Source: Ptiloglossa arizonensis (taxonomy: Eukaryota; Arthropoda; Insecta; Hymenoptera; Colletidae). From it: a stretch of DNA of 64,000 nt. Position 1 is the first letter of the stretch. Each line of letters opens with the position of its first letter. Position numbers and translations under genes: made by a program. Of the stretch, positions 25,876 to 37,506 are shown one piece after another. Under the pieces are notes generated by a model. It saw only the letters and a program-made list of their open reading frames with translations. It ran no database searches and was not told the origin of the DNA. The stretch spans positions 30,893,531 through 30,957,530 of the forward strand of contig NC_135049.1 in NCBI RefSeq assembly GCF_051014685.1, written 5' to 3'.

Positions 25876-26010
25876 TGTTTGGGTTACGTGTCGGTGTTAT
25901 GGGAGCGCATGACGGTCCTGGCAATTTCGTTGACGAGACCGAGCCAACGGTCGCTTCGAGAGCCACTGTGTTTTCGCGAGGAACACAATGGACTAGGATT
26001 GCCCGCGACG

Positions 26011-26043
26011 TGCACTCGGTGCACTCGGTGCACTCGGTGCACG
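26011..26043. repeat. 9-bp tandem repeat (TGCACTCGG)n
   Basis: Three perfect units plus a partial. Each contains the palindrome GTGCAC. Confidence 0.9.
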
Positions 26044-27678
26044 TAGGAACGCAACGTGACAGCGGACACCGTGACGGAGTCCCCTGTCGCGCAGGTAGCA
26101 GAGTCTCCTCGTCCAGCTGGCTCCACGGTGAACATTCCGACGCGTTCCGGTCGCGCCGGTTGAGAACCGCCTCGCTTCTTTGTATGTCGGTCAGCATCGT
26201 AAGTGGCGAGTGTGCCCGGGCGAACGTACGGGGAGTCCTCCGAAGGCGGGTTCCAGCGACGATAAGTGCATCGTGGAACGTACAGGCGTGTACTTTCGCC
26301 ACGGCGATTAACCTCGCGCGCGTAGAAGGTCGCCCGCCGCTTTTATTTACCTCGAGGAGCGCGCGATCCTTTGTCGCGACCACCGTGAAAAGCTTGCCTC
26401 TTTTCCACCGAGCGTCTTCCCGGTGCACTCTCCTTCGTTCAGGTCGCAACCGATACGTACACGACGCGTCGCGTCGCGAGTGACTCGTTCTTCCGGGACA
26501 TCGACTCCGATCGTGGAACTTTCGCCAGAGATCACCGAGTTCTGGATTCGAGAGTTCGGTGAATAGTTTTTCTTTTTTGCTTCTAATTTTTTGAAAGTAG
26601 TTACGTGAATGGAGAATGGTCCACGGGCCGGTGTAAGCTCAGAGCAGGTGGTAACGTCGCGTCTAGCAACGGTGAACCGACACCTGGTTAGCGGGGGATC
26701 GAGAAGCTGCCCGTGGTGGATCGCAAGTTGGAAGAATTTCTTTGTAAAAATTCCAGAAATCGGTGAACTCGAGAGGGAATATTCTCGAGCGAATATTGCA
26801 CTTTGACCGAGCGTCTCGATGCACTTTTGCAGAGGAGTGTACGCACGTAGGCAAATATCGCGGAATCCAGCCGCGGACCGAAAATTACGGAAACCGCATT
26901 GGCGAAGATCTCGCGGTAGACGATTTACTCGAAAGGCGCCTCCCTGGAATTAACCGAGCTGCACACGTTGCTCCCAACAGCCGAAGCGTATCGACCGTAT
27001 CGCGTATCGATCGTATACGGTGGTACCGTGGGCTGTATCGCGCTCGTATCGTATTCGGAAAGAAACAACCTCTCGACGTAGGTGTACGATCAACGCGTTT
27101 CTCCGATCGTTTGCAAATACAGATCTCGAGCGATATTTTCAGACCTTCGAAACCTCGGCTGACCCGATAGAGGCTGACACGCTTCTGGAAATTCATCTTC
27201 GACGAGGTATTTTTAAACGCAATTGGGCGCGTTAGGTCGACGACCTTTTAAACGAAAGCTCCGTTCAATCGCGAGGATCCTCAATAATTTACACTCGCGT
27301 TTTTAACAACGATAAAAGAACATCCGTCGTATCTGGGTTATCGGAGCAACGCGTATAGCCGGATCCTCGAGGTACTCGGATTTATATACGTTTCCAAGTT
27401 TCGACAGCGTTCCATCTGCCTCGATTCGGTTCGCTCTGTTAACAAGATGTCCTTTGACATTTCGTTCCAGAGGTTTCGATAATTTTAGGTCTCCAGATCG
27501 CGTCGTACGCGTTTCCGATGTCCACGGCGGTGTTCCACTCTTTGCAATCTTGTATGCACGCGTTCCTATATCGGTCGACGCGTTTATAGCCGAGCTGTCG
27601 AAATCCCGCACGTGGCTCGGAGTAAGGTTGGTTTCTAGGTACCATCGGACTCTGTTCGTCCGACGCGACGTAAATCAA

Positions 27679-27720
27679 GAAGGAAGAGAAGAAGAAGACG
27701 AAGAAGAAGAAGAAGAAGAA
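27679..27720. repeat. GAA-rich tract
   Basis: Imperfect then perfect GAA triplets ending near 27,720. Confidence 0.95.
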
Positions 27721-30187
27721 GGTTTCGCGATGCTCGGAGGTAACGCGGATAAATGGTAGTGCGCACCGAGCAGAGCGGCGAAACGCGGATGGTCGAACGC
27801 GCAAAGTTAACTCGCGTACGGGAATCACGAGCAATCGAAAACGTCGTTTTAGTTTTAGGGCCGTTGTAAACGCTCCTGGACCGAATCGAACGTTCACCGT
27901 TTCGAGAAGCGGGTCTCCCGTATCGATGATACGGCACTGAGCCACGGTGGGACCATATGGCACCAGGTAGCCACGGGGAAACAGCGCGCTGCAACACCTG
28001 GCGCGAATCCTTCTGGTTTCGAGACGACGGAGTACGATGATCGCGGGTCGAGGGCATTCCAGGCACGTAGCTAGTCCGCGAATGCGAAACGACACGGCCG
28101 TGAAATAATGAGGTGGTCATGGGAGAGCTGCGATGCCCGTAAATCCCTACGCGCGTCGCTCACCGTTATGTTTTATGGCTTTCAATTTCCTCGGGTCGGA
28201 CAGTGCCCCGATTTCCCACCTTCGGCCCGGCCCACGGTCCACGACTTTGAATCTCGAGCCTCCGCCCATCGTTTCGCGTATTTCATCGGTCCGCGACACC
28301 GACCTCCCGAACACCGACATCAATTTTAATTATCGCGTTTCGGTGAACCTCCACCACGGTTCGCTGTTACGCGCGTCGAATCTTGCGAACGCGCGCATAC
28401 ACTGCGGACGCTGACGCGGAACATCCCCGAAATGTACCTTCTTCTCTCCATTTGCGAGGAAAACTTTCGCGAAAGACTTTCTCAATTTTCCATCGAACGA
28501 AATACCTATTCTGTCGTTTCGTTTCGGTGGGTTGCGAGAGATCGAGCGGTTGTCGCGACGAGATCGCTGAGGCAATGGAGTTTGATTTTTAGACAACAAG
28601 GCTTCTTCGCGAAATCTACTCGCTTCGGTCGCGTTCCAAACCGTGAAAGAAGCTTCCGGGAGCTCGAGTCATCGGTTCGGAATTTCGAATTACCGGGATT
28701 GCCGTAATCGAATGAGCTATCCAGGTCGGTGCCGGATACGTCGACCCTAAGCCTCTAAATCCGTTCTAAACTCGCCCGTACGAACCGGACACCTACGGAG
28801 CCGCGCACGCGGCCAACTAGAGAATATTCCGATGGAACGATAAACTTTTCGTCCACGGGATTCCCCCGGAAAGTTTCGCGTTTCTGTCCAGTAAATAGCG
28901 GAAATCCGTGAATCCGGCGAGCCAATGGGCGATCCGTTGGCCAAAACGACGAGGAAGTGGGAAGAGGCCAGAGGAGAAAAATCCCGCGCGATTTCGTTAC
29001 TTTCCGCGAGCAGCACGGACACACCCACGGAATCGACCAAGAGGGCAATGATTCTCGTCGCAAACTGCCGAGCGAACTTCCACGGGTAACTCGGAGACAC
29101 TTGTACTCGGCCGAAAACACGTAAATAAAGCCAGCACAAACGACCGAAAGGAGCGCTAGCTAGGAGAACGAAAGAGGACGAGGAGGAGGAGGAGTAGGAG
29201 GAGGTGGGTGGAAATTCATGGACGAAGGCGCACCGAAAGACCCGGGGAAAGGAAGGAAAGGGAAAACTCCGAGTTATCCGAGCGACGACCACCGCAAAAA
29301 GGAACACCGAGCGCGGAACAGGGCATCCCGTGCCAACGGGAATCTCGACGCGCTTTTCACCGGCGAAATCGCTCGCGCTGCTCGCGCGAGACTTCCACGC
29401 GGCGGATAAAGGTGCCTTTTTACGAGACGCGAGACGTCTACGAGCGAGAGGCGCCAGTCGGAACGAGGAGGAGACATTTTTCGCCGAACGGGAAACTTTC
29501 GTCGCCCTTTTCCACCTCGTGCAACGAAATCAAGCTCGCTACCGAACAGAGGGAGGGAGGGACCGAGCAAAGGGTAACGAGAGGACGGAAAACACGACGA
29601 CGAGTGCTCGGGACAGTGCGGAGAACCGTGTGAATTTTTCCAGGGGAAAGAAAATGTCCATTCGCGTTGAAAAACGAACGGTTCGAAACTCGATCGTTGA
29701 ACAGTTGCGTAACGTACGTTCGCGCGAGCCTTTGGAATTCCATTCGAACTCGCTCGATACCCCGCCTCGAAATTCGAGACTCTCGCGCAGGAATTCGACG
29801 ACAATCGAAACTCGACCTTCGCGACGTTTCGTTTCACGGACGAAGAAGCGAGTCGATCTTGCCTCGTGACACTTTGCACGCGCTCGAATATCAACGAAAC
29901 GCGTTCGTGACGTGTCCGACAGGGAAGTTGCAGCTGTTACAAGAAGAGAAACCAACCGGCGTTTTTTCAACCGCCTCGTGAACCTGGCTAGACTCGACTC
30001 CTTGACCACCGTACATTGCGGCTCGTTTCGAAGAATTGCGTTTTAACGAGACGTAATAGTCGTAAAAACGAACCGGGATATGCGGGGCCGGTACTGAGAT
30101 TCGGTACGAAGATGTTTCAATAACGACGACGAATATTCAAGTGTTTCGATGCAGCCCTCGAGAAGTCAAAACACGTGTGAAGGGGGT

Positions 30188-30410
30188 TGTTACCGATTTG
30201 AATATTTTTCGATCGGTGTCACGACGTGACCGTTACAGTCTAATCGTTTATTGTCATTTCCCAATTCATGACTGTATTATCTTCTACTGTTTAAATAAAC
30301 CTTCTATTTACTTTTCTCTCGTGTTCAACAATTCCATTATTCCACAGTTGTAATTTTCCCGGGGTAAAAATTGTTCTCTTCGAAGTAGCAAAGACGATCA
30401 TTTGATTGAC
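30188..30410 (+). mobile_element. LTR family B copy plus monomer
   Basis: Starts TGTTACCGATTTGAATATTT after a G run, contains TTTAAATAAACCTTC, and reaches TTCCACA at about 30,345, followed by the GTAAAAATTGTTCTCTTCGA monomer. It is the same order as at 5.4 kb. Upstream at 30,150 is CGAGAAGTCAA, the shared pre-tract sequence. Confidence 0.6.
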
Positions 30411-30735
30411 GATAATTTTTGATCGGTGTCAGGAAGTGACCATTACGGTCTAGTCGGTCGTTCATCGCCGTGCCCCGCCCCATGACTCTATTATCTTCTA
30501 CTATTTATTTATAATGGATTGTTCAACAATTTCATTATTCCACAATAGCTTTAACGTTGAACGTCGACGACGATGTTCCATCCAGTGGACCGTAGATCGC
30601 GGCAAACTTTTCCTCCCACTCGAATCTCGTTCGCATCACCGATCGCAGGACGACGCGCGTGAATTAATCTCCACTATTTAAATAAACGTTCTATTTACTT
30701 TTCTCTCGTGTTCAACAATTCCATCATTCCACACG
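30411..30735 (+). mobile_element. LTR family B, two further partial copies
   Basis: A partial copy at about 30,411-30,552 (TTTTTGATCGGTGTC ... TTCATTATTCCACA) is followed by unrelated sequence, and then a short copy at about 30,664-30,733 (TTTAAATAAACGTTC ... TTCCATCATTCCACA). Both keep the poly-A-signal end of the repeat in the same orientation as the 30,188 copy. Confidence 0.5.
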
Positions 30736-30871
30736 AAGACGTCCACGATCTCGAAGAGAACACCCAAAGGTATTTAACGATTATCAACCAAGTCTGGAGT
30801 CATTTTCGGTGTCTCCAACGTTCGAATTTTCAGAGGCGTCGTGAAACGCGTTCCACTTCCGTGAAAATTTC

Positions 30872-31189
30872 TGTTGTAAAGTTCAGATTATAATATCTAC
30901 TTTATTCTAATATGCAGGGATCTCGCGTGTCTAGTAGTACAGTAACTGTATATATAAGAATATAAAGTTCGAACAAATGCGTATACAGTGATACGTCTTG
31001 ATGTGAACGATGGTGTCGCGTGGTCTTTCTGACTCTGGACTTGGAACACGACTAGAAAGAAAAACCAAAAGGAAACCGACCAAACCGTTTGACCGCATGG
31101 ACGACCCTTCCGCGTTAATACAGAGACAGTTCTTAAAACTGACATCGACACCTGCCACCCTTAAGATCGTTGTTGCATTCGTTCCAACA
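30872..31189 (-). mobile_element. Solo LTR, family A, with perfect 5-bp TSD
   Basis: This is a 318-bp copy, in minus orientation relative to the 36.6 kb copy. On the plus strand it begins TGTTGTAAAGTTCAG and ends GTTCCAACA. It is flanked by ATTTC at 30,867-30,871 and 31,190-31,194, a perfect 5-bp duplication. In sense orientation it has AGAATAAAGTAG about 30 bp before the 3' end as a polyadenylation signal, and TCAGTT near its start. No internal region adjoins either side, so it is a solo LTR left by LTR-LTR recombination. Confidence 0.9.
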
Positions 31190-31194
31190 ATTTC

Positions 31195-33028
31195 AACGAA
31201 ACGCGAGCTGCGTGTTCGAAGCACGAAAGTCCGTTCCCGCGAGGTGTTCGGAGATCTTCTACGGGCAAGTTCCCAGTCCGGTTGAATATGTATTAAAACG
31301 GAATAGAGCCGGGCACCACGGTCAGCACTATTTCGCAGAGGGTAGCGCCGCGGGACCATCGAGCATCCACGACCGGTTCCACTCTCCCTTAACTTCGCTT
31401 CGTCGCGGTGAATAAATTTCCGTAGGTTCCGCGGCAGACTGGCCGCGCGGTCTCGGGGTTCCTTTTATTTCGAATTTCCCGCCCCGATCGAGGGGAACAC
31501 CGGCCCGTGGATTGGTACTCGGCCACCGGGCAACGCTGAATTTCCCGGAATTCGAATTTCGTCCAGCCACTCGGCCCACACCTCGACCGATAATTGAAGG
31601 GGATGCTGACGGGGGACGCTCCGATCTTCTCCCTGGTTTCGTTCGGTTATTTTCGGAACGAGTATCCGGTTCGTGGAATCGCGTTCGTCGACACTGACCA
31701 ACGATACGGGGTGCAGACCGAGAAGAAGACATCGCGCGGGCAAGATGGGCAACCTATTCGAACGATTCGTATATTATAACCAATGGAAGGATCGAAATTA
31801 TTCGGATGTTCGGAAAGTCGTTTCGTTCTCCAAAACGGAGAATATACAATTTAGTAAAATGTTTGTACGCTCTGAAAAAATTGTTTCATTTTCACCAAAA
31901 AGAACGACACGACTTTCCGAAGAATTTAATATTTCTCGACTAGGCAGCGACGATCTTTGAAATTTTTTACGTTTCTTTCTTTCGTTCAAATTCTCGTGGA
32001 AGTGGATAACCTCGTGGATAACCTCTCTTCGTGGAACTCTGCGATTTCCTCGTTGACGCGGTTCGATTTTCCGAGAAATCGCGTTTCCGTTGTTTCACGA
32101 TCGGAGAAGCGAGACATTCGCGCGAGCACAGGGCAAACGTCGAAGTTTCACGATCGGAACCCTTTCGAGCGCGGTTTCCCACGAGAAAGCTGGCAGCTTT
32201 GGTCGGCCAGGAAGGATTTATCGGAGCATCGACGAAACTCGATCGCGAACGAGAGGGACCGTAACGGCGAGATTCCGCGATTCGCCTTAATTTCACGGAA
32301 CGGGAGAGTCGGGGATCGGTGGACGAGAGAAAAGGCAACCCCCTCGAAACGGAGAACGGCGCAGCCAGCGCACGTCACGATGATAAATCGAGCGCGAGAA
32401 CTACGAGCTCGGGGGCGCGGAGCATGGTCACCCTAGCGAGACACAATCTTTTCCTATTAGCCGCGCACGGAACCTTAAAAACGTTGCCAAAAAAGGGGGA
32501 ACGGAAAAACGAGGAAGAGGATCTGGCGACGCGACGCCGTGAATTATTGCACGGCGGCGGCGGTGGCGTCGGTGGCGTCGGTGGCGGCGCGCCCCGCGCG
32601 AGTTTAATCGGACGCGCGAAAAATATTTCCGTGGAGTCTCGGGGCCGTTGAAAATTCTGTTACCCAACCACCTCGAGCGGCTAATTTTAATAATAGAACC
32701 GCGCCCGTCTGTGTTGCGTCCAATAAACTTGGACGACGAGTAAACAAATAACTTGAAAATATCATTGTATCTCGGTGCCAATTGCGATCGAGTTATCGCG
32801 AACTTGACCTCGTCGAAATGAAGGAACTAAGGTTCCGCGGGAACGCGACGCGGAAAATCGGAGAGGGCAACGCACACCGCGCGTACACAAATGTTGTGCT
32901 TTCGAACTAGCGCGAACGAACGATTCTCGCGTGATTAAAAATCGTATTCGATTCGATGAAACCGCGAGGAGTCTATCGTGGAACTTTTCAGGGGTGACGA
33001 TATTCAGGGTACCGTTGTTCGCGTCGGT
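31195..33028. other. No supported gene
   Basis: Contains the palindromic element at 31,809-31,921 and a GGCGGC/GGTGGCGTC triplet-type tract at 32,551-32,590. Confidence 0.6.
31809..31921. mobile_element. Short palindromic element with 21-bp near-perfect terminal inverted repeats
   Basis: The left end TTCGGAAAGTCGTTTCG... and the right end ...CACGACTTTCCGAA are inverted repeats of 21 bp with one mismatch, enclosing about 70 bp that is itself partly self-complementary (the GAGAATATACAATTT side faces the TTGTTTCATTTTC side). The total is 113 bp. It could be a foldback MITE or a transcribed hairpin. No clear target-site duplication is seen. Confidence 0.55.
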
Positions 33029-33425
33029 TCCAGTAGAAAAATTGGATTTCTTCGCCGCTCTCGAACGAAGAATTTGTATTTTACGAAATCTCCGGTGTTG
33101 TTATTGGTCAGTTCGAATAGAAAAATTCGATTTCTTTGCCGCTCTCGAAGAATCCCTATTTTACGAAATCTCCGGTGTTGTTCGCGGTGTCTTCGAGTAG
33201 AAAAATTCCACTTCCTGGCCGCTCTCGAAGGATCCATATTTTACGAAATCTCCGGTGTTGTTCGCGATCGGTTCGAGTAGAAAAATTCCAATTCCTCGCT
33301 GCTCTCGAAGGATCCATATTTTACGAAATCTCCGGTGTTGTTATTGGTCGCTTCGAGTAGAAAAATTCCACTTCCTGGCAGCTCTCGAAGGATCCATATT
33401 TTACAAAATCTCCGGTGTTGTTCGC
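33029..33425. repeat. 80-bp tandem repeat, five copies
   Basis: GTAGAAAAATTCC recurs at 33,197, 33,277 and 33,357 (exactly 80 bp), with two more diverged copies before. Each unit ends TTACGAAATCTCCGGTGTTG. Because 80 is not a multiple of three, open frames through it cycle frame, and the apparent peptides are repeat artefacts. Confidence 0.9.
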
Positions 33426-34142
33426 GCAAGTTTGTCACCGTTGTCGCGGCGAATACCCTTTCGCGAAACAACCCTTGGAACACGACGTATCAATCTCGTG
33501 GACGTTACGAGGTCGGAGGATTTCTTTCGGTCGACACTCGAGGCACCCTATCGCGCGGGTAGGTTCGCATCGGTAACGATAAACGGGGCACCAGGCGCGA
33601 TCTATAATTATCCTCGGCAACGAGAAGCATCGCGCGACGAGAAAGAGAGGAGCGTTGAAAACGATCGGGATCGTAAAATCGTTGCGAGTGAACGATAATC
33701 GCGCGGCGAGTATCACTCCGCGCCGAGTTAATTCACTTAAGGGCGGGAGGAGTCGAGCGTGCTGCCATAATCGGCGTCGAAGCTGCCGTTGCATTCGCTC
33801 TAATAATAATAAGCGATCGGTCCACCGAGCGGTTCTCCACCAATTTATTATACTCATAATCGTGAATATGGTCGAGGCTGTCGCGGCCAACGACAATTTA
33901 TCGTCGCTATCGTTATTATCGCGGCTTCGGTGATACCGATACACGCGTGTACACGTACAGGGGCGTGTGCACCGGTGTTGGCCGTATTCCCATAATCATC
34001 GTTACGCTCGTCCTCGGCCAATCGTGGACGTCGGCGAGGCGAAAGACCGTAAAAACGTTTAAAAGGCTTCGCGCTCTGTTCGCGGCCGTAGTTTCTCGTT
34101 TTTCGGAACGCGTTCATCTTCCAAACGATATCGTTCCCATTG

Positions 34143-34325
34143 TGTTACTTCGTTGTTACCTCGTTGTTACCTCGTTACTTCGTTGTTACTTCGTTGTTAC
34201 TTCGTTAGTACCTCGTTGTTACCTCGTTGTTACCTCGTTGTTACCTCGTTGTTACCTCGTTGTTACCTCGTTGTTACCTCGTTGTTACCTCGTTGTTACC
34301 TCGTTGTTACCTCGTTGTTACTTCG
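34143..34325. repeat. 11-bp minisatellite (CGTTGTTACCT)n
   Basis: About fifteen units, the last ten or so nearly perfect and the first few with TTACTTCG variants. Since 11 is not divisible by three, all three plus frames encode the same 11-residue repeat (LLPRCYLVVTS), which explains the long overlapping ORFs seen there. Confidence 0.95.
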
Positions 34326-36580
34326 AATCCGAGTCTCTCGAGTCACTACTCGGTTGCACTTTCCGAAGAAGTCAATTTCCCGCCAAACCCCGCTACCCGC
34401 GTAATCCAACCGCCAAGGGTCGTTCTCTGCCAACCGTGTAATTTGTTAGGTATATCCAACGAAAAGTACGATACTCGGATTCGATCCGACGCGTAACGCA
34501 CCCGCTCGTCTCGAGGGTGATCTTCTTCACCCCTCCGTGTAATTTGCCACAGACATCGAGCCAAAAATTACAACGGTCGAATTCGGTGCGTGGCCGATCG
34601 CTAAGGACCGCTCCCTGTCGTTCGTTTCGGTACGAGAGGGTGTTCCCCGAGATCTCCGTATCTTTCGACACGGTCTCGTACACGGGAGAATCGCGTTCGT
34701 CTCGCGATCGCACCGAGATCTAGGAAACGCGATGCACGCGAAGCGTACAACGGTCCGAAAATACAACGCGTACGTTTCGGTCCTCGTGGCGTTACTTCGC
34801 ACGATCGTTGGCCTCGAAGCTCTCGTTGCGAACCGCGCAATATTTAGAAACCAGCGTCGCGATCGTACCATCGATACACCGACGCTTCGCGTGTCCTCTC
34901 GTTCGAGGTCTCCGACAACGCTCGCGCGCTCGCGTCTTCGATTCGTCCCGGTACGGATACGAACGCGCGACGAAACGCGAGGTTGCGTAATTCATCGATC
35001 GCGTAACGCCGCGGCTAGAAGGGAAAATCGTGGAAATACGAACAGAGGGAGGAATCAACGGGCTTCGGAGCTCGTCGTGGTTGAAAAGGATGTTAAAAAA
35101 TTGACAAGACGCGCGGAAATCTCGGCGCGGAACTCTGTCGCATCCGGGTTTCCGCTACTCGTCGAGATTTCGCGTCCGTCGAAAAACCGAGAGATTCGGG
35201 ATTCGAAGCGGCGGAGCGGACAAAGAAGATGCGCCCGGAGCAACGAGCGGATGAACGTAGGCCCGGCCCGCCGTGAAAAATGGAACAAGAACGCCGCGGA
35301 ACAAAGAAAGAAAACCGTTCCGACGGTGTTTGTTCCGCGGCATTGTCCGATACGCCGACTCCGCGGATACGCTTCGCGTTGTTTCGTACGCGCGGGGAGA
35401 AATATTCGGCGCATCGTTTCCGTTCAACCGTTCGAGAAACTCGAATCGGTGCTCTCACGGTGAGGAGAGTAGGACGAAACGTTGGCCCGCGAATGCGAGA
35501 GAAATAAAAGTTTCTCGGCGAGAGACCGAGCGAACGTGGAGAGGAAAGAGACGATTTCTTCTACGAATCGAGCGAAATATTTCGATAGCGCGCGGAAACG
35601 TTCGGGCGCGTATTTCGCGCGAAATTATCGCGGAACTTTGTGAAATTCTCACGGTAAAGGAAACGATCCGCTGGCTGGAAAATTTCGAAAAATACGAGAC
35701 TCGGTACGCGGAACCGAGCCAATGAGGGGAGAAAAGGCGATTTCCTTCGACGACGCGAAGAATTCCAACCGCTGAGAAAAAGGAATCCAACGATCGGGGA
35801 GTTCCGATCGGTGGAAACGGTCGCGATATCGGTGACCGTTGGTACGCCGTTTTAACGAGGGAAATACCTTCTCTCCGCGATGGTCTTAATTAGTTTCGAA
35901 GGAGCGAAAAGTCGGAAGAAATTCGCGACGCGGTCGCTGGCCGCGTCTCGAGGACCGTGAACGCGAAGCAATTTTTCGAGGGGATTGCTTTCCCGTCTTT
36001 CCGTGTCCAGCCGAGCGGCGCAAAGTCCCGCGAATCCGAGCGGAAAACCGAAACCTCGAGCGTCTTTTTCCCGGCTTTCCGGCTTACGAATACGCCGGTC
36101 GGCCGGCCGGCCGGATCGGTGCCGCAGCCAGAAACCACGCTCCTCTCTACCAACGACGTCGCAGTTTACCTCGGTTTGGAATGCGTCCATTTCTATCCTC
36201 GAGACGCGATTCTCGGCCGGCGACTTCACCGAGAAACCGACGCCGAAACAACGAATCGAAGCAAGCGAGCATCGCGACGCTGGTGCCGCGTCTCGGTCGT
36301 TCGGACACCGAGCATCCGGCAATCGGGACGAACGCATCGATTCTCGTCTACGTTTCTATTCCTCGTTTTGCTTTCAATTTGCGCTCGGTGTTTTTGTACC
36401 CGCAAACCGCCGCCCCACCGTCCTCCGCGACCAATTGTTCCTTCAGTTTCCCTCGTTTGCGCTCGAAACACATCGGAGAACCATCGCTCTTTCCCTTTCT
36501 TCGTTGCTCGACGTTCGAACCGACATTTTTTTCGCGCGTCGCGAAGCATCACTGAAACTCGTCCGCGCACGGAACTTAAC
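34326..36580. other. No supported gene
   Basis: CpG-rich with long overlapping ORFs on both strands; includes a GGCC tetranucleotide run near 36,098-36,112. No coding support. Confidence 0.6.
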
Positions 36581-36585
36581 GAAAC

Positions 36586-36870
36586 TGTTCGAACGAATGC
36601 AGCAACGATCTTAAGGGTGTTAGATGTCGATGTCAGTTTTAAGGACTGTCTCTATATTGGCGCGGAAGGGTTTGGCTATTTTTTCTTTTGGCTTTTTTCT
36701 AGTCAGTTCCAAGTCGAGAGTTACGAAGACCACGCGACATTGTCGTCGTTCACATCAAGAGATATCACTGTATACTTGTTTCTTGTAGGTACAAAAACTA
36801 TACTACTAGATACGCGAAATCCCTGCAAATATTATAATAAACTTCATATTATAATCTGAACTTTACAACA
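36586..36870 (+). mobile_element. Solo LTR, family A, with perfect 5-bp TSD
   Basis: This is a 285-bp element beginning TGTTCGAACG and ending TTTACAACA, with a TG...CA-type short inverted terminus. It is flanked on both sides by GAAAC (36,581-36,585 and 36,871-36,875), a perfect 5-bp target-site duplication. It contains an AATAAA-like signal (TATAATAAAC) near the 3' end and an Inr-like GTCAGTT near the 5' end, both in this orientation. The same sequence occurs in reverse orientation at 30,872-31,189 and twice at 20.1-20.8 kb. The superfamily (BEL/Pao or other) cannot be settled without the internal region. Confidence 0.88.
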
Positions 36871-37189
36871 GAAACGACGCAATCGAATTAACGGGAGTGT
36901 AACGTCGGCCTCTCGAGTCCTCGCCAAGTTATCCACCTGGATTCTCGAAACCGTTTTCTTTTTAATTTCGACGAGAAAATTCCTCGATTTTTCTTCTAGA
37001 TTTTCACTACATTTTTCTCTTCATTTTTGAACTCTACCGGGAGTCATCGACCTTGCTAAAAACCGCGCGTCTTCGAATGATCGAACGTCGACCCACTTCG
37101 CTTCGCGCTAACAACGAGACTCAAACAACACCGGACGTTTGCCTTTGTTTTTTTTTCTCGACTGGAAAGAAAAGGGTGTATCTTTCCCT

Positions 37190-37506
37190 ACGTGATTCTA
37201 CAAAAGGGTAGGAAGCCGGAATACTGGATAGATTATCGGTGCGACTTGGAACCTGTTAGTGATCAGCGATCGAGAGTCTACGAGAATTCGAAAAATCCCA
37301 ATTGGGATAAAAATCTATGGAGATCGGTCCAGATAGTAATCTACGATGACCGAACGATGAAATTCATCCTCGAGACGTCGTCTTGCAACCCAGAACCGTC
37401 TCCCTTGTACGCCCTTGTACGAGTGTCGGCAAATAAAATAATTGTCATCGAGCAGCGACGCATGTCACGGCACGCAGACGAGCCACGGGGGAACGAACGC
37501 GTCTAG
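37190..37506 (+). CDS. Unrecognised open frame, possible decayed coding fragment
   Basis: A frame of about 104 codons reads ILQKGRKPEYWIDYRCDLEP, then NPNWDKNLWRSVQIVIYDDR and MKFILETSSCNPEPSPLYAL. The stretch is A/T-richer and CpG-poorer than its flanks, and the peptide has a normal amino-acid mix. No convincing splice sites bound it, and there is no promoter or poly-A signal that I can tie to it. It lies just downstream of a solo LTR and could be remnant transposon coding sequence. Function unknown. Confidence 0.15.

Larger units (their letters stand above)
25876..30140. other. No supported gene
   Basis: Contains the 9-bp repeat at 26,011, GAA tract at 27,679 and a GGA-rich tract at about 29,178-29,206. 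A mildly CpG-poor stretch at 28,010-28,250 has no splice or domain support. Confidence 0.55.

Noticed and set aside
28747..29307. Hydrophobic minus-strand ORF (MFLFAVVVARITRSFPF...)
   Set aside because: The Ser run comes from a GGA/TCC tract and the hydrophobic start is short; no methuselah TM3-TM7 features.
32978..33698. Repetitive proteins over 33.0-33.5 kb
   Set aside because: Product of the 80-bp tandem array; the frame shifts each unit.
34100..34450. Repeat protein with LLPRCYLVVTS motifs
   Set aside because: It is an 11-bp minisatellite read in all frames, not a gene.
35957..36859. 300-codon plus-strand ORF, the longest in the window
   Set aside because: It runs straight into the solo LTR at 36,586 and has Arg/Ser-rich composition before it; no domain, splice or start support.
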